43,721 nucleotides of DNA from contig DEMS01000042.1 of assembly GCA_002359315.1 (NCBI GenBank), forward strand, positions 1 to 43,721, written 5' to 3'. Position 1 is the stretch's first letter; every line of letters begins with the position of its first letter. The notes beneath the pieces were generated by a model. It saw only the letters and a program-made list of their open reading frames with translations. It was not told the DNA's origin and did no database searches. This DNA is from Bacteroidetes bacterium UBA2664. Lineage in GTDB: Bacteria > Bacteroidota > Rhodothermia > Balneolales > Balneolaceae. The position numbers were made by a program, and so were the translations under genes. Of this stretch, positions 17,596-25,798 are shown piece by piece.

Positions 17596-17976
17596 CTACA
17601 CAGATTCGTTTTTCTCCGGGCGAAGCGGATTTTCAGCGAATATATACTCTTTTACAGGCCGGCCACCGATGAGATGTTCCTGAATAATTTTCTCCAGCAC
17701 TTCCGGCGTGCAAGAGTGATACCACGTTCCCTCCGGATATACTACGGCAACAGGGCCTCTCATACAAACCCGCAAACAGTTCGCTTTCGTTCTGAGGACA
17801 CCCGATTTTTGATCCAGATTCAGCTCTTGCAAACGACTCTTCAGATAGTTCCAGGATTCAAGACTCGCCTCCTTTCGACAACACTTTGGAAGAGTCTGAT
17901 CCGCACATAAAAAAATGTGCCGGCCGGCAGTCGGAATGTGAAGATCTTCAGCTTTCTGTTTTACCCGGTGTGCCAT
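17596..17976 (-). CDS. Thioredoxin-like [2Fe-2S] ferredoxin domain protein
   Basis: The 126-residue protein begins its fold at GRHIFLCADQTLPKCC (Cys24, Cys32/33) and has NCLRVCMRGP (Cys67, Cys71) followed by VAVVYPEGTWY. This is the four-cysteine layout of the thioredoxin-like 2Fe-2S family (as in NuoE C-terminal domains and 'Shethna'-type ferredoxins). It ends with VLEKIIQEHLIGGRPVKEYIF, a conserved helix and tail. Its redox partner is unknown. It lies upstream of pdxH in a likely two-gene operon. Confidence 0.85.
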   Translation of the reverse strand: MAHRVKQKAEDLHIPTAGRHIFLCADQTLPKCCRKEASLESWNYLKSRLQELNLDQKSGVLRTKANCLRVCMRGPVAVVYPEGTWYHSCTPEVLEKIIQEHLIGGRPVKEYIFAENPLRPEKNESV

Positions 17977-18171
17977 GGTTTATTTTTTGATGCGGATTCA
18001 AATGAAAGCACCTGTATTTTTTAGGTTGTCATTTTTGAGTAATCACCCAACCAATAATAACGATTTTCAAGATTAATGACTTGCATTCAAAAATTCTTAA
18101 CGATCGGATAAATAGTCACATTTCTTTTGATTAACTTACCTGTTAGCGAGGTTAATTAAAGATCTTGAGAT

Positions 18172-19560
18172 ATGTCAAAAACGAAATGGACCGGCCTGAT
18201 CTTAGGGCTCATTGGTTTTATTTTTCCACTGATCGTATCCTTTCCCGGCCTGTCATTAGCCGGACACATGGCCATGAGTATCTTTTTGATGGCGGCTGTC
18301 TTCTGGATGTTTGAGACCATACCGATCTACTCCACGTCCATACTGGTCATCTTTTTTCAAGTGATCCTGCTAAGTGCAGAAGGATTCATCGATTACTCGT
18401 CCACAATGTATGAGCCGCTTCCGTACACACAGTTTATTTCGACCCTGGCAGATCCGATTATCATCCTTTTTTTGGGTGGATTTGTTCTGGCTGATGCGTC
18501 CGTAAAGTATGATTTTGACAAGAGCATGACCCGTCTGCTGCTTCAGCCATTCGGATCACAACCCAAATTTATTATTCTCGGGTTGATGCTGGTTACCGCC
18601 GTGCTGTCTGCATTTATGAGCAACACCGCCACCACCGCAATGATGATAACAGTAATTATTCCGATCATCGCTCGGATGGAACCGGGAGATCCGGCTCGTA
18701 TAGCCGTCGCGCTCTGCATTCCTTTTGCTGCAAACATTGGGGGTATCGCAACTCCGATTGGCACACCACCCAATGCCGTTGTAATTGCGGCCTTGAATTT
18801 ACAAGGTGTGGAAGTAGCATTCAGCAGCTGGATGCTCTATGCAACACCGATCGCCATCATCATGCTGATTGTGGCATGGTTTGTATTGTTGAAACTCCAT
18901 CCTCCGGCCGTTGAAATCTTAACTCTTAACCTGGATGGTAAATTAAAAAAATCGAGAAATGCGATCATACTCTATATCACATTCGGGCTAACTGTTTTGC
19001 TCTGGGTAACCGAAGGGGTGCACGGCATTCGCAGCAGTATTGTAGCACTGATGCCGGTCGCTATCCTTACCCTATCATCCGCATTTGACAAACAGGATAT
19101 CAGAAAACTTCCATGGGAAGTGCTTTGGCTCATCGCAGGCGGTATCGCACTTGGAATATCAATGAAAGAGACCGGATTGGCAGAATGGATGGTGAGTTCA
19201 ATCTCCTGGGATCAGTTTGGATACCTGATGTTATTAGCTCTCTTTGGAATTGTGTCGCTGGTTATGTCCAACTTCTTGTCCAACACCGTTACCGCATCGC
19301 TTCTTATTCCACTGGCCATTTCACTGGCTACATCCGGAATCGTTGATGGGGTTGCCGGGATGATGATGCTTGGACTGGTTGTTGCCCTGTCCGCCAGTTT
19401 TGCGATGGTGCTGCCGATATCGACCCCGCCCAATGCCATTGCAATCAGTACGGGCATGCTTCAAACGAAACATATGATCATATCCGGGAGTATTATCGGT
19501 TTGATCGGTTTAGCACTCGTATTGATTTTTTCAGTAATCTATTGGCCGTTCATTGTATAA
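18172..19560 (+). CDS. SLC13/DASS family sodium:carboxylate symporter
   Basis: The protein has 462 residues with about 11-12 hydrophobic segments. The two inverted halves each contain the diagnostic Ser-Asn-Thr: SNTATTAMM (about 150) and SNTVTASLL (about 370). Each is followed by a second substrate/sodium loop, GIATPIGTPPNAV and LPISTPPNAI. These are the binding motifs of DASS importers for succinate, malate, citrate or sulfate. The substrate is not determined by sequence; a dicarboxylate is most likely. It is first in an operon with a response regulator (12-bp gap) and a histidine kinase. Confidence 0.92.
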   Translation: MSKTKWTGLILGLIGFIFPLIVSFPGLSLAGHMAMSIFLMAAVFWMFETIPIYSTSILVIFFQVILLSAEGFIDYSSTMYEPLPYTQFISTLADPIIILFLGGFVLADASVKYDFDKSMTRLLLQPFGSQPKFIILGLMLVTAVLSAFMSNTATTAMMITVIIPIIARMEPGDPARIAVALCIPFAANIGGIATPIGTPPNAVVIAALNLQGVEVAFSSWMLYATPIAIIMLIVAWFVLLKLHPPAVEILTLNLDGKLKKSRNAIILYITFGLTVLLWVTEGVHGIRSSIVALMPVAILTLSSAFDKQDIRKLPWEVLWLIAGGIALGISMKETGLAEWMVSSISWDQFGYLMLLALFGIVSLVMSNFLSNTVTASLLIPLAISLATSGIVDGVAGMMMLGLVVALSASFAMVLPISTPPNAIAISTGMLQTKHMIISGSIIGLIGLALVLIFSVIYWPFIV

Positions 19561-19572
19561 TATCAATCTATT

Positions 19573-20073
19573 ATGGAACAGAAAATTTATATCCTTGTAG
19601 TTGAAGATGAACCGGATGTCCTGGACTCTATTGTACGGGATATTTTATCATTTGAAGAATTTTTCCCTATTGAGATGGCCGATGCGGCAGAAGAAGCACG
19701 CGATCTGATTCAGGAATTATTGGATAACGATCATCAGATCGGATTGATCCTTTGTGACCACGTATTACCCGGTGATAATGGGGTTGAGTTGCTGGTTGAA
19801 ATGCAAAAAAATGAGGCGACTTCCCAAACCCGGAAAGTACTGATTACGGGTCAGGCAGGATTACAGGAGACCGTTCGTGCTGTTAATGAGGCCGACTTGA
19901 AACACTATATTTCAAAACCCTGGCAAAAGGAAGAGCTGGTCGGTATTGTTCGTGAACTATTGACAGACTATGTTTTACATCATGTGAAAAATCCGCTTCC
20001 TTACATGCAGGTGTTAAATAGTGAACGCATCGCTGAGTTTATTCGCAAAGGGGGCGGGCCCTCTGATCAATAA
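19573..20073 (+). CDS. Single-domain response regulator (REC)
   Basis: The protein has 166 residues, with a receiver domain over about 5-130. Conserved residues are present: acidic pair Glu11/Asp12 (VVEDEPDV), phosphoacceptor Asp62 (LILCDHVLPG), Thr92 (VLITGQAG) and Lys115 (YISKPW). No DNA-binding output domain follows, only about 35 residues (VLHHVKNPLPYMQVLNSERIAEF). It may therefore act by protein contact or as a phosphate relay. It lies between the transporter and the kinase with gaps of 12 and 11 bp, so the three are surely cotranscribed. Confidence 0.92.
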   Translation: MEQKIYILVVEDEPDVLDSIVRDILSFEEFFPIEMADAAEEARDLIQELLDNDHQIGLILCDHVLPGDNGVELLVEMQKNEATSQTRKVLITGQAGLQETVRAVNEADLKHYISKPWQKEELVGIVRELLTDYVLHHVKNPLPYMQVLNSERIAEFIRKGGGPSDQ

Positions 20074-20084
20074 GAAAATACCGC

Positions 20085-21554
20085 ATGGATTTTAAACTGA
20101 GTAAAAAGTGGATTGAAGATCGAAAACATGTCACTGAATTAATTCAGAGACTGTTTGGAGATACAGCACAATCTCATCATTATCTGGAGCATTATGATAA
20201 AGATGAGGTCCTTCTAAAGGAGGGGCAAAAACTCAAACATATCTATATTTTGCTGGATGGAGTCGTCGAACTCTATAAAAGAAAGCCGGATGTTGACACA
20301 GACTACCCGATTATGCGACTGGAGTCCGGCTCATTTATTGGCATTATTGCATTTACAACCGGTGAACGTTCCCTGACAACCTGTAAGGTGGTTGAACCTT
20401 CATCCGTGTTGAAAATTCCGGATGGCGAAGTTCGGCGTCTCCTTAAAGAGAATGAGCGATTCAAGGGGTATATGGATGAGCTGATTCTGGCCAACCTGCT
20501 CGATCGGTTCAGAAATACAATCATCCTGCAGATGAAACTCAATTCAGTTAACAGCAAATTGCGTGATGAAAGGAATGAGTCACAGCGTGCTTATATGGAG
20601 CTGAAAGAGGCACAAAACCGGCTGATCTATCAGGAAAAAATGGCAACCCTGGGACAGCTGGTGGCCGGTTTTGCTCATGAAGTAAACAATCCAACGGCGT
20701 CGCTACTGCGATCCACTGAAACCCTGGAAGAGAAAATCTCTGAACTGATGGATCGTTTAGAGGAGGGGGAAGGGGATCAAAAACTATTAAAAAGCCTCTA
20801 TGAAGCAGGGAAAAAAGCACCATATCCGGATACTTCAACCATCAGAAAGAGGTCGAAATCATTAAAAGAGCAATTCGAAATGGCATCCCCGTCTCAACTC
20901 AGAATGCTGGCTCAGCTGCCGGATGACAGGATAGAGTTACTTCAAAAGAATAAGATTTTCGAAGTGAATTCACTGGATTTTTATCTACACCATTTTGAAC
21001 TGGGTAAAATGTTTCAAAATATTGAATCGGCCGGAACCCGTATTGCAGGACTCGTGAAAAGCCTGAAAAGTTACAGCCGGACAGACACGGAAAGCATGTG
21101 GGAAGAGATTGATATTCGCGAAGGCATTCACGACACCCTACAGCTAACCAGTAACCGCATTAAGTATTATGATATAACCCTGGATCTGCCCAAATTGCCT
21201 TTATTAAGGGTAAATCCGGCAGCCTTAAACCAAGTTTGGACAAATATTATCCTGAACTCTGCAGATGCAATGGGCAAAAATGGGTCAATTGCTATTCGAG
21301 CCAATCACGATGATGAACAGGTATGGGTCACAATAGAGGATTCAGGCCCCGGCATCAAAGAAGAACTGCTGGATAAAATTTTTGAGTCTAACTTTTCCAC
21401 TAAAAAATCAGAAGTAAAATTCGGATTGGGCTTGGGCTTGTCGATCAGTAAAAATATCATTGAACAGCATAGAGGTACTATTTCCGTAAACAACTCATCA
21501 AAAGGCGGGGCTATTTTCACCATTCAGCTGCCGATCAAGCCGGAAAGAGAATAG
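20085..21554 (+). CDS. Histidine kinase with N-terminal cyclic-nucleotide-binding-like domain
   Basis: The protein has 489 residues and no membrane segment. Residues about 30-125 form a CAP_ED/cNMP-binding-like barrel (DEVLLKEGQKLKHIYILLDGVVELYKRKP, GSFIGIIAFTTGERS, ATCKVVEPSSVLKIP-type strands). A coiled coil (about 145-185) leads to the H box GFAHEVNNP (His198), an unusually long spacer to about 330, then the N box (WTNIILNSAD, Asn391), G1 DSGPGI (about 419) and G2 GLGLGLS (about 447). The ligand of the barrel is unknown, and I see no clear cAMP-binding arginine cassette. It probably phosphorylates the adjacent regulator in response to an intracellular signal. Confidence 0.92.
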   Translation: MDFKLSKKWIEDRKHVTELIQRLFGDTAQSHHYLEHYDKDEVLLKEGQKLKHIYILLDGVVELYKRKPDVDTDYPIMRLESGSFIGIIAFTTGERSLTTCKVVEPSSVLKIPDGEVRRLLKENERFKGYMDELILANLLDRFRNTIILQMKLNSVNSKLRDERNESQRAYMELKEAQNRLIYQEKMATLGQLVAGFAHEVNNPTASLLRSTETLEEKISELMDRLEEGEGDQKLLKSLYEAGKKAPYPDTSTIRKRSKSLKEQFEMASPSQLRMLAQLPDDRIELLQKNKIFEVNSLDFYLHHFELGKMFQNIESAGTRIAGLVKSLKSYSRTDTESMWEEIDIREGIHDTLQLTSNRIKYYDITLDLPKLPLLRVNPAALNQVWTNIILNSADAMGKNGSIAIRANHDDEQVWVTIEDSGPGIKEELLDKIFESNFSTKKSEVKFGLGLGLSISKNIIEQHRGTISVNNSSKGGAIFTIQLPIKPERE

Positions 21555-21584
21555 GTAACAGGAGATTTTCTGTAATTCAAAATG

Positions 21585-21626
21585 CCGGAGCGGATATTCA
21601 TCAAACCGGAGTGGATATACATCTAA
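21585..21626. repeat. Two 21-bp direct repeats before the GDPD gene
   Basis: Two adjacent 21-bp units, each starting CCGGAG and continuing YGGATATWCATC, occupy 21585-21605 and 21606-21626. They are 70 bp before the GTG start of the downstream gene, in a 141-bp gap. One helical-turn-pair spacing (21 bp) would suit tandem regulator binding; this is inference. Confidence 0.6.
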
Positions 21627-21695
21627 GATTACAGCTATTCAAAATTTCAATCGATAAATATTTTTGTACTTTATATAGCCTAAATATTAGAGTAA

Positions 21696-23606
21696 GTGCG
21701 GATTAAAGAAAAAAAATTTCAACAACTATACCGATTTTTCATTGACGAACTGTTGAAATCGTCATGGAACAGTGTGCTATCGCTTTGGAAACCAATGGCA
21801 GGCTGGACGATCCTCGTCTATCTGATTTTTACTGCACTTTCCGCTCCGGTTTTATTCTCAATGCTGGAGTGGTCGGTGTTTCGGGGAGACAGGCTGTTTG
21901 TTGGGAATGAGGAGCTCATCAGATGGTTTTTTTCACCGATGGGGGTCACTTACCTCTCCCTGATCACTTTTGTTATCCTGACAGGAGTCGTGATTCGTTT
22001 TGCGGGTCTCTTTCAGATGGTTGCCGATGATAAAAAAGGAAATATAGTTTCAGTGCAAGCCACATTTCTTCGTGTCGCTCCACGGATACCGGTACTGCTA
22101 AAAATTTGTCTGATAACTGTCGCTGGATTTCTGCTCTTGCTGATTCCGCTTTTAGCCGGCCTGGGAATTACCTACCAACTCTTTCTAACTGAATTTGATC
22201 TGAATTACTACTGGTATATTCGTCCACCCGAATGGATTCGTGCAATCACGATCGGTGGAATTTGGGCTGGCTTATGGACGATTAGTTCACTGATCCTCAT
22301 CGCCTGTCTCCTCCCGGCGCTGCCTTCATATCTGAATGGGAAAAGAACATTGAAAGAGTCGGTTGCGGAGGTTTGGAAAGCGCCTTTGGATCAGACACTT
22401 CGATTTTTAAAAGTGATAGGGATTTCTGCCGGTGGGTGGGCGATATTCAGATTTATTACAGATGTAACCATTTTTTCAATTTTTTTCTATCTCTCGAATT
22501 GGGCCGGTGAACAGTTTGAATCTCTGAGGCCTCTGGCATTTATAGCCGGTGGTTATATTTTTACTACCATTGTAGCCGGCGGCGTAATTTCATTCTTCGG
22601 ATTTTCTCTGGTATCAACCATTATTTCGAAGTTCTATTTCAGTATGAGCCGGCCTAAGTTGATGAGAGATGTACCCGGATTCCGATCGCTTACCGTAAAG
22701 ACACTAAAATATATCACCTGGTGGGCAAAACCATTGAGGGCGGGACTGCTGATTTTAACCCTGATGATTGGGGGATTTGTTACTTCAATATTTATTATCA
22801 GTGAAGATTTAGCATTGGATGAGGGAGACCGGCTGATGGTAATTGGTCATCGGGCAAATGCAGGGGGTGCACCTGAAAACAGTCTTATTGCACTTGAAAA
22901 TTCAATCGAATTGGGAGTTCCGATCGTGGAAATTGATGTGCAGCTTACCGCAGATAGTGTAGTGATTGTTTGGCATGATGAAGATCTGATTCGAATGACC
23001 GGAGACCCCCGACAAATAAGAAACGTACGATATGAAGAGTTGCAATCTTTAACGTTGAGGCCAGAATATGGCCCATATCGCGAAAGTGTCAGGGTAGCTA
23101 CTCTGGATCAATTTTTGCAACAGTCAAAGGGCAGGATACAACTGATCATTGAGTTGAAGTACTACGGGTTTTATCCGGCACTTGCGGAAGAAACGGTTGA
23201 ACTTATTCGTAAATATGAGATGGAAGATCAGGTTTTATTGAAGTCACTGAATTACAGTGGAGTCGCACAGCTACGAGAGATTGCACCGGATTTAGGAGTG
23301 GGATATGTATCGGCAACAGCTGTCGGAGATATTAGTCGCCTGCCGGTTCATTTTCTTTCTGTTTACCATCCGAATATTACGGACGAACTGGTGAGAAATA
23401 GCAGAGAACGAGGCATGGCCATTTATGCGTGGACGGTAAATGACAGAGAGGATATGATTGCTGTAATTGAAAAAAGAGTGAATGGCATCATCACCGATTA
23501 TCCGGAAATTACACTGCCACTGATCGAAGAGATCAATCAATTGAGTGCCGTTGAGCGAATTCTATTGCAGTTTGGATTGTTGGTTTTAGAGAACCAGTCG
23601 GATTAA
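21696..23606 (+). CDS. Glycerophosphodiester phosphodiesterase with N-terminal membrane domain
   Basis: The protein has 636 residues and starts at GTG, since an in-frame stop lies just upstream and no earlier ATG exists. Residues about 30-375 contain six to eight membrane helices matching the GPDPase membrane-domain arrangement. The C-terminal catalytic TIM barrel starts at IGHRANAGGAPENS (His385), with EIDVQLT (Glu about 412) and VWHDED (His about 427), the metal and catalytic residues of GlpQ/UgpQ, and closes with YAWTVND and GIITDYP. Such enzymes hydrolyse glycerophosphodiesters to glycerol 3-phosphate and an alcohol. The membrane fusion suggests action on lipid headgroups or polymers near the membrane. 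Anything beyond the phosphodiesterase fold is inferred. Confidence 0.9.
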   Translation: MRIKEKKFQQLYRFFIDELLKSSWNSVLSLWKPMAGWTILVYLIFTALSAPVLFSMLEWSVFRGDRLFVGNEELIRWFFSPMGVTYLSLITFVILTGVVIRFAGLFQMVADDKKGNIVSVQATFLRVAPRIPVLLKICLITVAGFLLLLIPLLAGLGITYQLFLTEFDLNYYWYIRPPEWIRAITIGGIWAGLWTISSLILIACLLPALPSYLNGKRTLKESVAEVWKAPLDQTLRFLKVIGISAGGWAIFRFITDVTIFSIFFYLSNWAGEQFESLRPLAFIAGGYIFTTIVAGGVISFFGFSLVSTIISKFYFSMSRPKLMRDVPGFRSLTVKTLKYITWWAKPLRAGLLILTLMIGGFVTSIFIISEDLALDEGDRLMVIGHRANAGGAPENSLIALENSIELGVPIVEIDVQLTADSVVIVWHDEDLIRMTGDPRQIRNVRYEELQSLTLRPEYGPYRESVRVATLDQFLQQSKGRIQLIIELKYYGFYPALAEETVELIRKYEMEDQVLLKSLNYSGVAQLREIAPDLGVGYVSATAVGDISRLPVHFLSVYHPNITDELVRNSRERGMAIYAWTVNDREDMIAVIEKRVNGIITDYPEITLPLIEEINQLSAVERILLQFGLLVLENQSD

Positions 23607-23638
23607 AGGCCTAATCAGGTCGTGTAACTTAAATCCTG

Positions 23639-23668
23639 TTTGATTGATCCCTTCTTTTATTATCTTTG
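23639..23668 (+). promoter_or_regulatory. Bacteroidota-type promoter for the SMP-30 gene
   Basis: TTTG (23639-23642) and TATCTTTG (23661-23668) are separated by 18 nt, close to the Bacteroidota consensus TTTG-N19/20-TAnnTTTG. The start codon follows 35 nt later at 23704. A second TATCTTTG occurs upstream of the M20 gene. Confidence 0.6.
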
Positions 23669-23703
23669 TTTAAATGATTTAAACACAAACAAATAGAAAG
23701 ATT

Positions 23704-24594
23704 ATGAATCTGTTCAGATTAAAATTAATGGCCGGCTTGACAGCGGTACTGTTCATTACAGCAGCCTGTGAAGAAAATGAAGAACCTTTTTTAGGTGAGC
23801 CTGAAGTGGTAACCAGTGGTTTCCAATTTACAGAGGGGCCGCTATGGCACCCCGAGGGATATCTAATTTTCAGTGATATACCGGCAAACATCATCTACAA
23901 GTGGACTCCGGACAATCCTGAATCAGAGGTATATATTGAGCCATCGGGAAATTCAAATGGAATTAAGTCATTGCCGGATGGTACAATCATTGTAGCACAG
24001 CATGCAGGAAGAGTTTCGACGGTAAATGAAAATATGGAATTGGAACCCATTGTTGAACAGTATGATGGAATGAGACTCAACAGCCCAAATGATATTGCGG
24101 TTCGCTCAGACGGACTCGTCTATTTTACCGATCCTGATTTTGGTGTATCAGACGAAAATAAAGAGCTCGATTTTCAGGGTGTGTACAGAATTAATCCCGA
24201 TAACAGTTTAGCGGTTGTTTATGAAGAGTTTTCCCTGCCGAACGGAATCGTATTTACGCCGGATGAAAATTATCTGTATGTAAATGATTCGGCTACAGGA
24301 AATATCCGAAGGTTTGAAGTGGTGGAGAACGGAGATTTAGGGAATTCCATACTGTTCGCAAATATCGGTGCGATGACAAGTATGGGTGGGGCAGACGGCA
24401 TGACGGTTGATGACGAAGGACGCCTCTATACAACCGGCCCCAACGGATTTATTGTATTTGATGCTGAAGGAGAGCAGCTGCATCAGATACAATTTGATCA
24501 GCAAATAACTAATCTTGCCTGGGGTGGAATGGATGGAAATGACCTTTTTATCACCTCTCGGGATGTTGTTTATAGACTCAGAGTCAATAAATAG
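23704..24594 (+). CDS. SMP-30/gluconolactonase/LRE family lipoprotein
   Basis: The protein has 296 residues with a lipoprotein signal (LFITAAC, Cys23). The mature six-bladed propeller shows family signatures: FTEGPLWHPEGYLIFSDI (metal-ligand Glu), GNSNGIKSLPDGTIIVAQH, LNSPNDIAVRSDGLVYFTD, LPNGIVFTPDENYLYVNDS and ADGMTVDDEGRLYTTGPNG. Relatives hydrolyse gluconolactone or other sugar lactones in a Ca/Zn-dependent way. A lactone product could come from the PQQ dehydrogenase 15 kb away, but they are not linked. It probably sits in the periplasm, membrane-tethered. Confidence 0.88.
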   Translation: MNLFRLKLMAGLTAVLFITAACEENEEPFLGEPEVVTSGFQFTEGPLWHPEGYLIFSDIPANIIYKWTPDNPESEVYIEPSGNSNGIKSLPDGTIIVAQHAGRVSTVNENMELEPIVEQYDGMRLNSPNDIAVRSDGLVYFTDPDFGVSDENKELDFQGVYRINPDNSLAVVYEEFSLPNGIVFTPDENYLYVNDSATGNIRRFEVVENGDLGNSILFANIGAMTSMGGADGMTVDDEGRLYTTGPNGFIVFDAEGEQLHQIQFDQQITNLAWGGMDGNDLFITSRDVVYRLRVNK

Positions 24595-24716
24595 TAGATA
24601 AAGTCAATAAGGATTCTGTTGTTAAAATTCTATAAATAAGGAAATATTATCCTTTTGGGATAGTTTTATCTGAAAAAGTGGTTATCGTCAGAACAAATGT
24701 TTGACTTATACAAAAA

Positions 24717-25628
24717 ATGAAAAATCGAATATCTATATTCCTGATTATCGCCTTGTTTGTAACCTCGTGCAGCAGTGATGAATTAGGGCAAGCGCCTATT
24801 CCGGAAGATTATCAGGAGCAAATAGCCGAATGGAAACAGGATCGGATAGAGAGTATATCTGAACCGACGGGTTGGCTGCGTCTGGCCGGAATGTTTTGGC
24901 TGGAAGAGGGTGAAAACAGTTTTGGAAGCTCCTCAGAGGTGGATATTCAATTTCCGGAAGGAACGATCAATGATCGGGCGGGTACGTTTGTATTCGAAAA
25001 TGGCATTGTAACCATGATTGTCGAAGAGGGTGTGGAGATCACTCACGATGGAGAACCGGTTACAGAGTTCACTCTTTATGATGGGAGTGATGAAAAAAGA
25101 GTAGAGCACGGCAACCTGGAATGGTTCGTAATTGTACGTGATGATATTACGGCTATTCGGCTTTTTAATAAGGAGAATGAAAAGGCCGATGCTTTTACAG
25201 GGTTTCCCACATATCCTGTGGATCCAAAATGGGCCCGAACGGCCCGATACATCCCCAATCCGGAAGGGACAACAATTCCTATTGTCAATGTTTTAGGACA
25301 GCAAATTGATGCTGAATCACCGGGGGTACTTGAATTTACATTAGATGGCGAGAGATATACTCTTGATGGCATAATAAACAGCACCCAGCTTTTTATCATT
25401 CTGAGTGATGAGACCAATAAGGATGAAACCTATCAAGCCGGCCGTTATCTCTATGTAGATTATCCTGAAGAGGGCAGTGAATATACAGTCGTTGATTTTA
25501 ACAAAGTTTATAACCCGCCTTGTGCCTACAACGTGTTCACTACTTGTCAGTTGCCCCCACAACAGAATAGATTGGACATTGCTATACCTGCCGGAGAGAA
25601 ACGCCCGGTCGATTGGGAAGGCCTATAA
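24717..25628 (+). CDS. DUF1684 domain lipoprotein
   Basis: The protein has 303 residues with a lipobox (FVTSC, Cys18). The body matches the DUF1684 family: 'PTGWLRLAGMFWLEEGENSFGS' near the N-terminus, 'RFLYVDYPE'-type strands (AGRYLYVDYPEEG), 'VVDFNKVYNPPCAYN' and 'TCQLPPQQNRLDIAIPAGEK' at the C-terminus, the strongest signature. The biochemical function of the family is not established. It follows the SMP-30 gene by 122 bp with its own likely promoter region. Confidence 0.88.
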   Translation: MKNRISIFLIIALFVTSCSSDELGQAPIPEDYQEQIAEWKQDRIESISEPTGWLRLAGMFWLEEGENSFGSSSEVDIQFPEGTINDRAGTFVFENGIVTMIVEEGVEITHDGEPVTEFTLYDGSDEKRVEHGNLEWFVIVRDDITAIRLFNKENEKADAFTGFPTYPVDPKWARTARYIPNPEGTTIPIVNVLGQQIDAESPGVLEFTLDGERYTLDGIINSTQLFIILSDETNKDETYQAGRYLYVDYPEEGSEYTVVDFNKVYNPPCAYNVFTTCQLPPQQNRLDIAIPAGEKRPVDWEGL

Positions 25629-25668
25629 ATTGGAGTATTTTAAAGAGAGATCATCGTCGAAAAGAACC

Positions 25669-25686
25669 TATCCATAGAAATGGATA
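25669..25686. terminator. Short hairpin downstream of the DUF1684 gene
   Basis: Arms TATCCAT (25669-25675) and ATGGATA (25680-25686) flank an AGAA loop, 40 bp after the stop. No T-run follows, so termination is uncertain. Confidence 0.3.
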
Positions 25687-25759
25687 CGGATTATAAATTA
25701 AGAAAAGCCGGGCCGATGAGTACCCTCACATCAAACATGATTTTTATACCCCAATCATC

Positions 25760-25767
25760 TATCTTTG
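25760..25767 (+). promoter_or_regulatory. Bacteroidota-type -7 box before the M20 gene
   Basis: TATCTTTG lies 31 nt before the ATG at 25799, matching TAnnTTTG. At the expected upstream distance there is a T-rich stretch (GATTTTTA near 25740) rather than a clean TTTG. Confidence 0.45.
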
Positions 25768-25798
25768 TCAGTGCAAAAAATTTAATTAGACTATAAAC

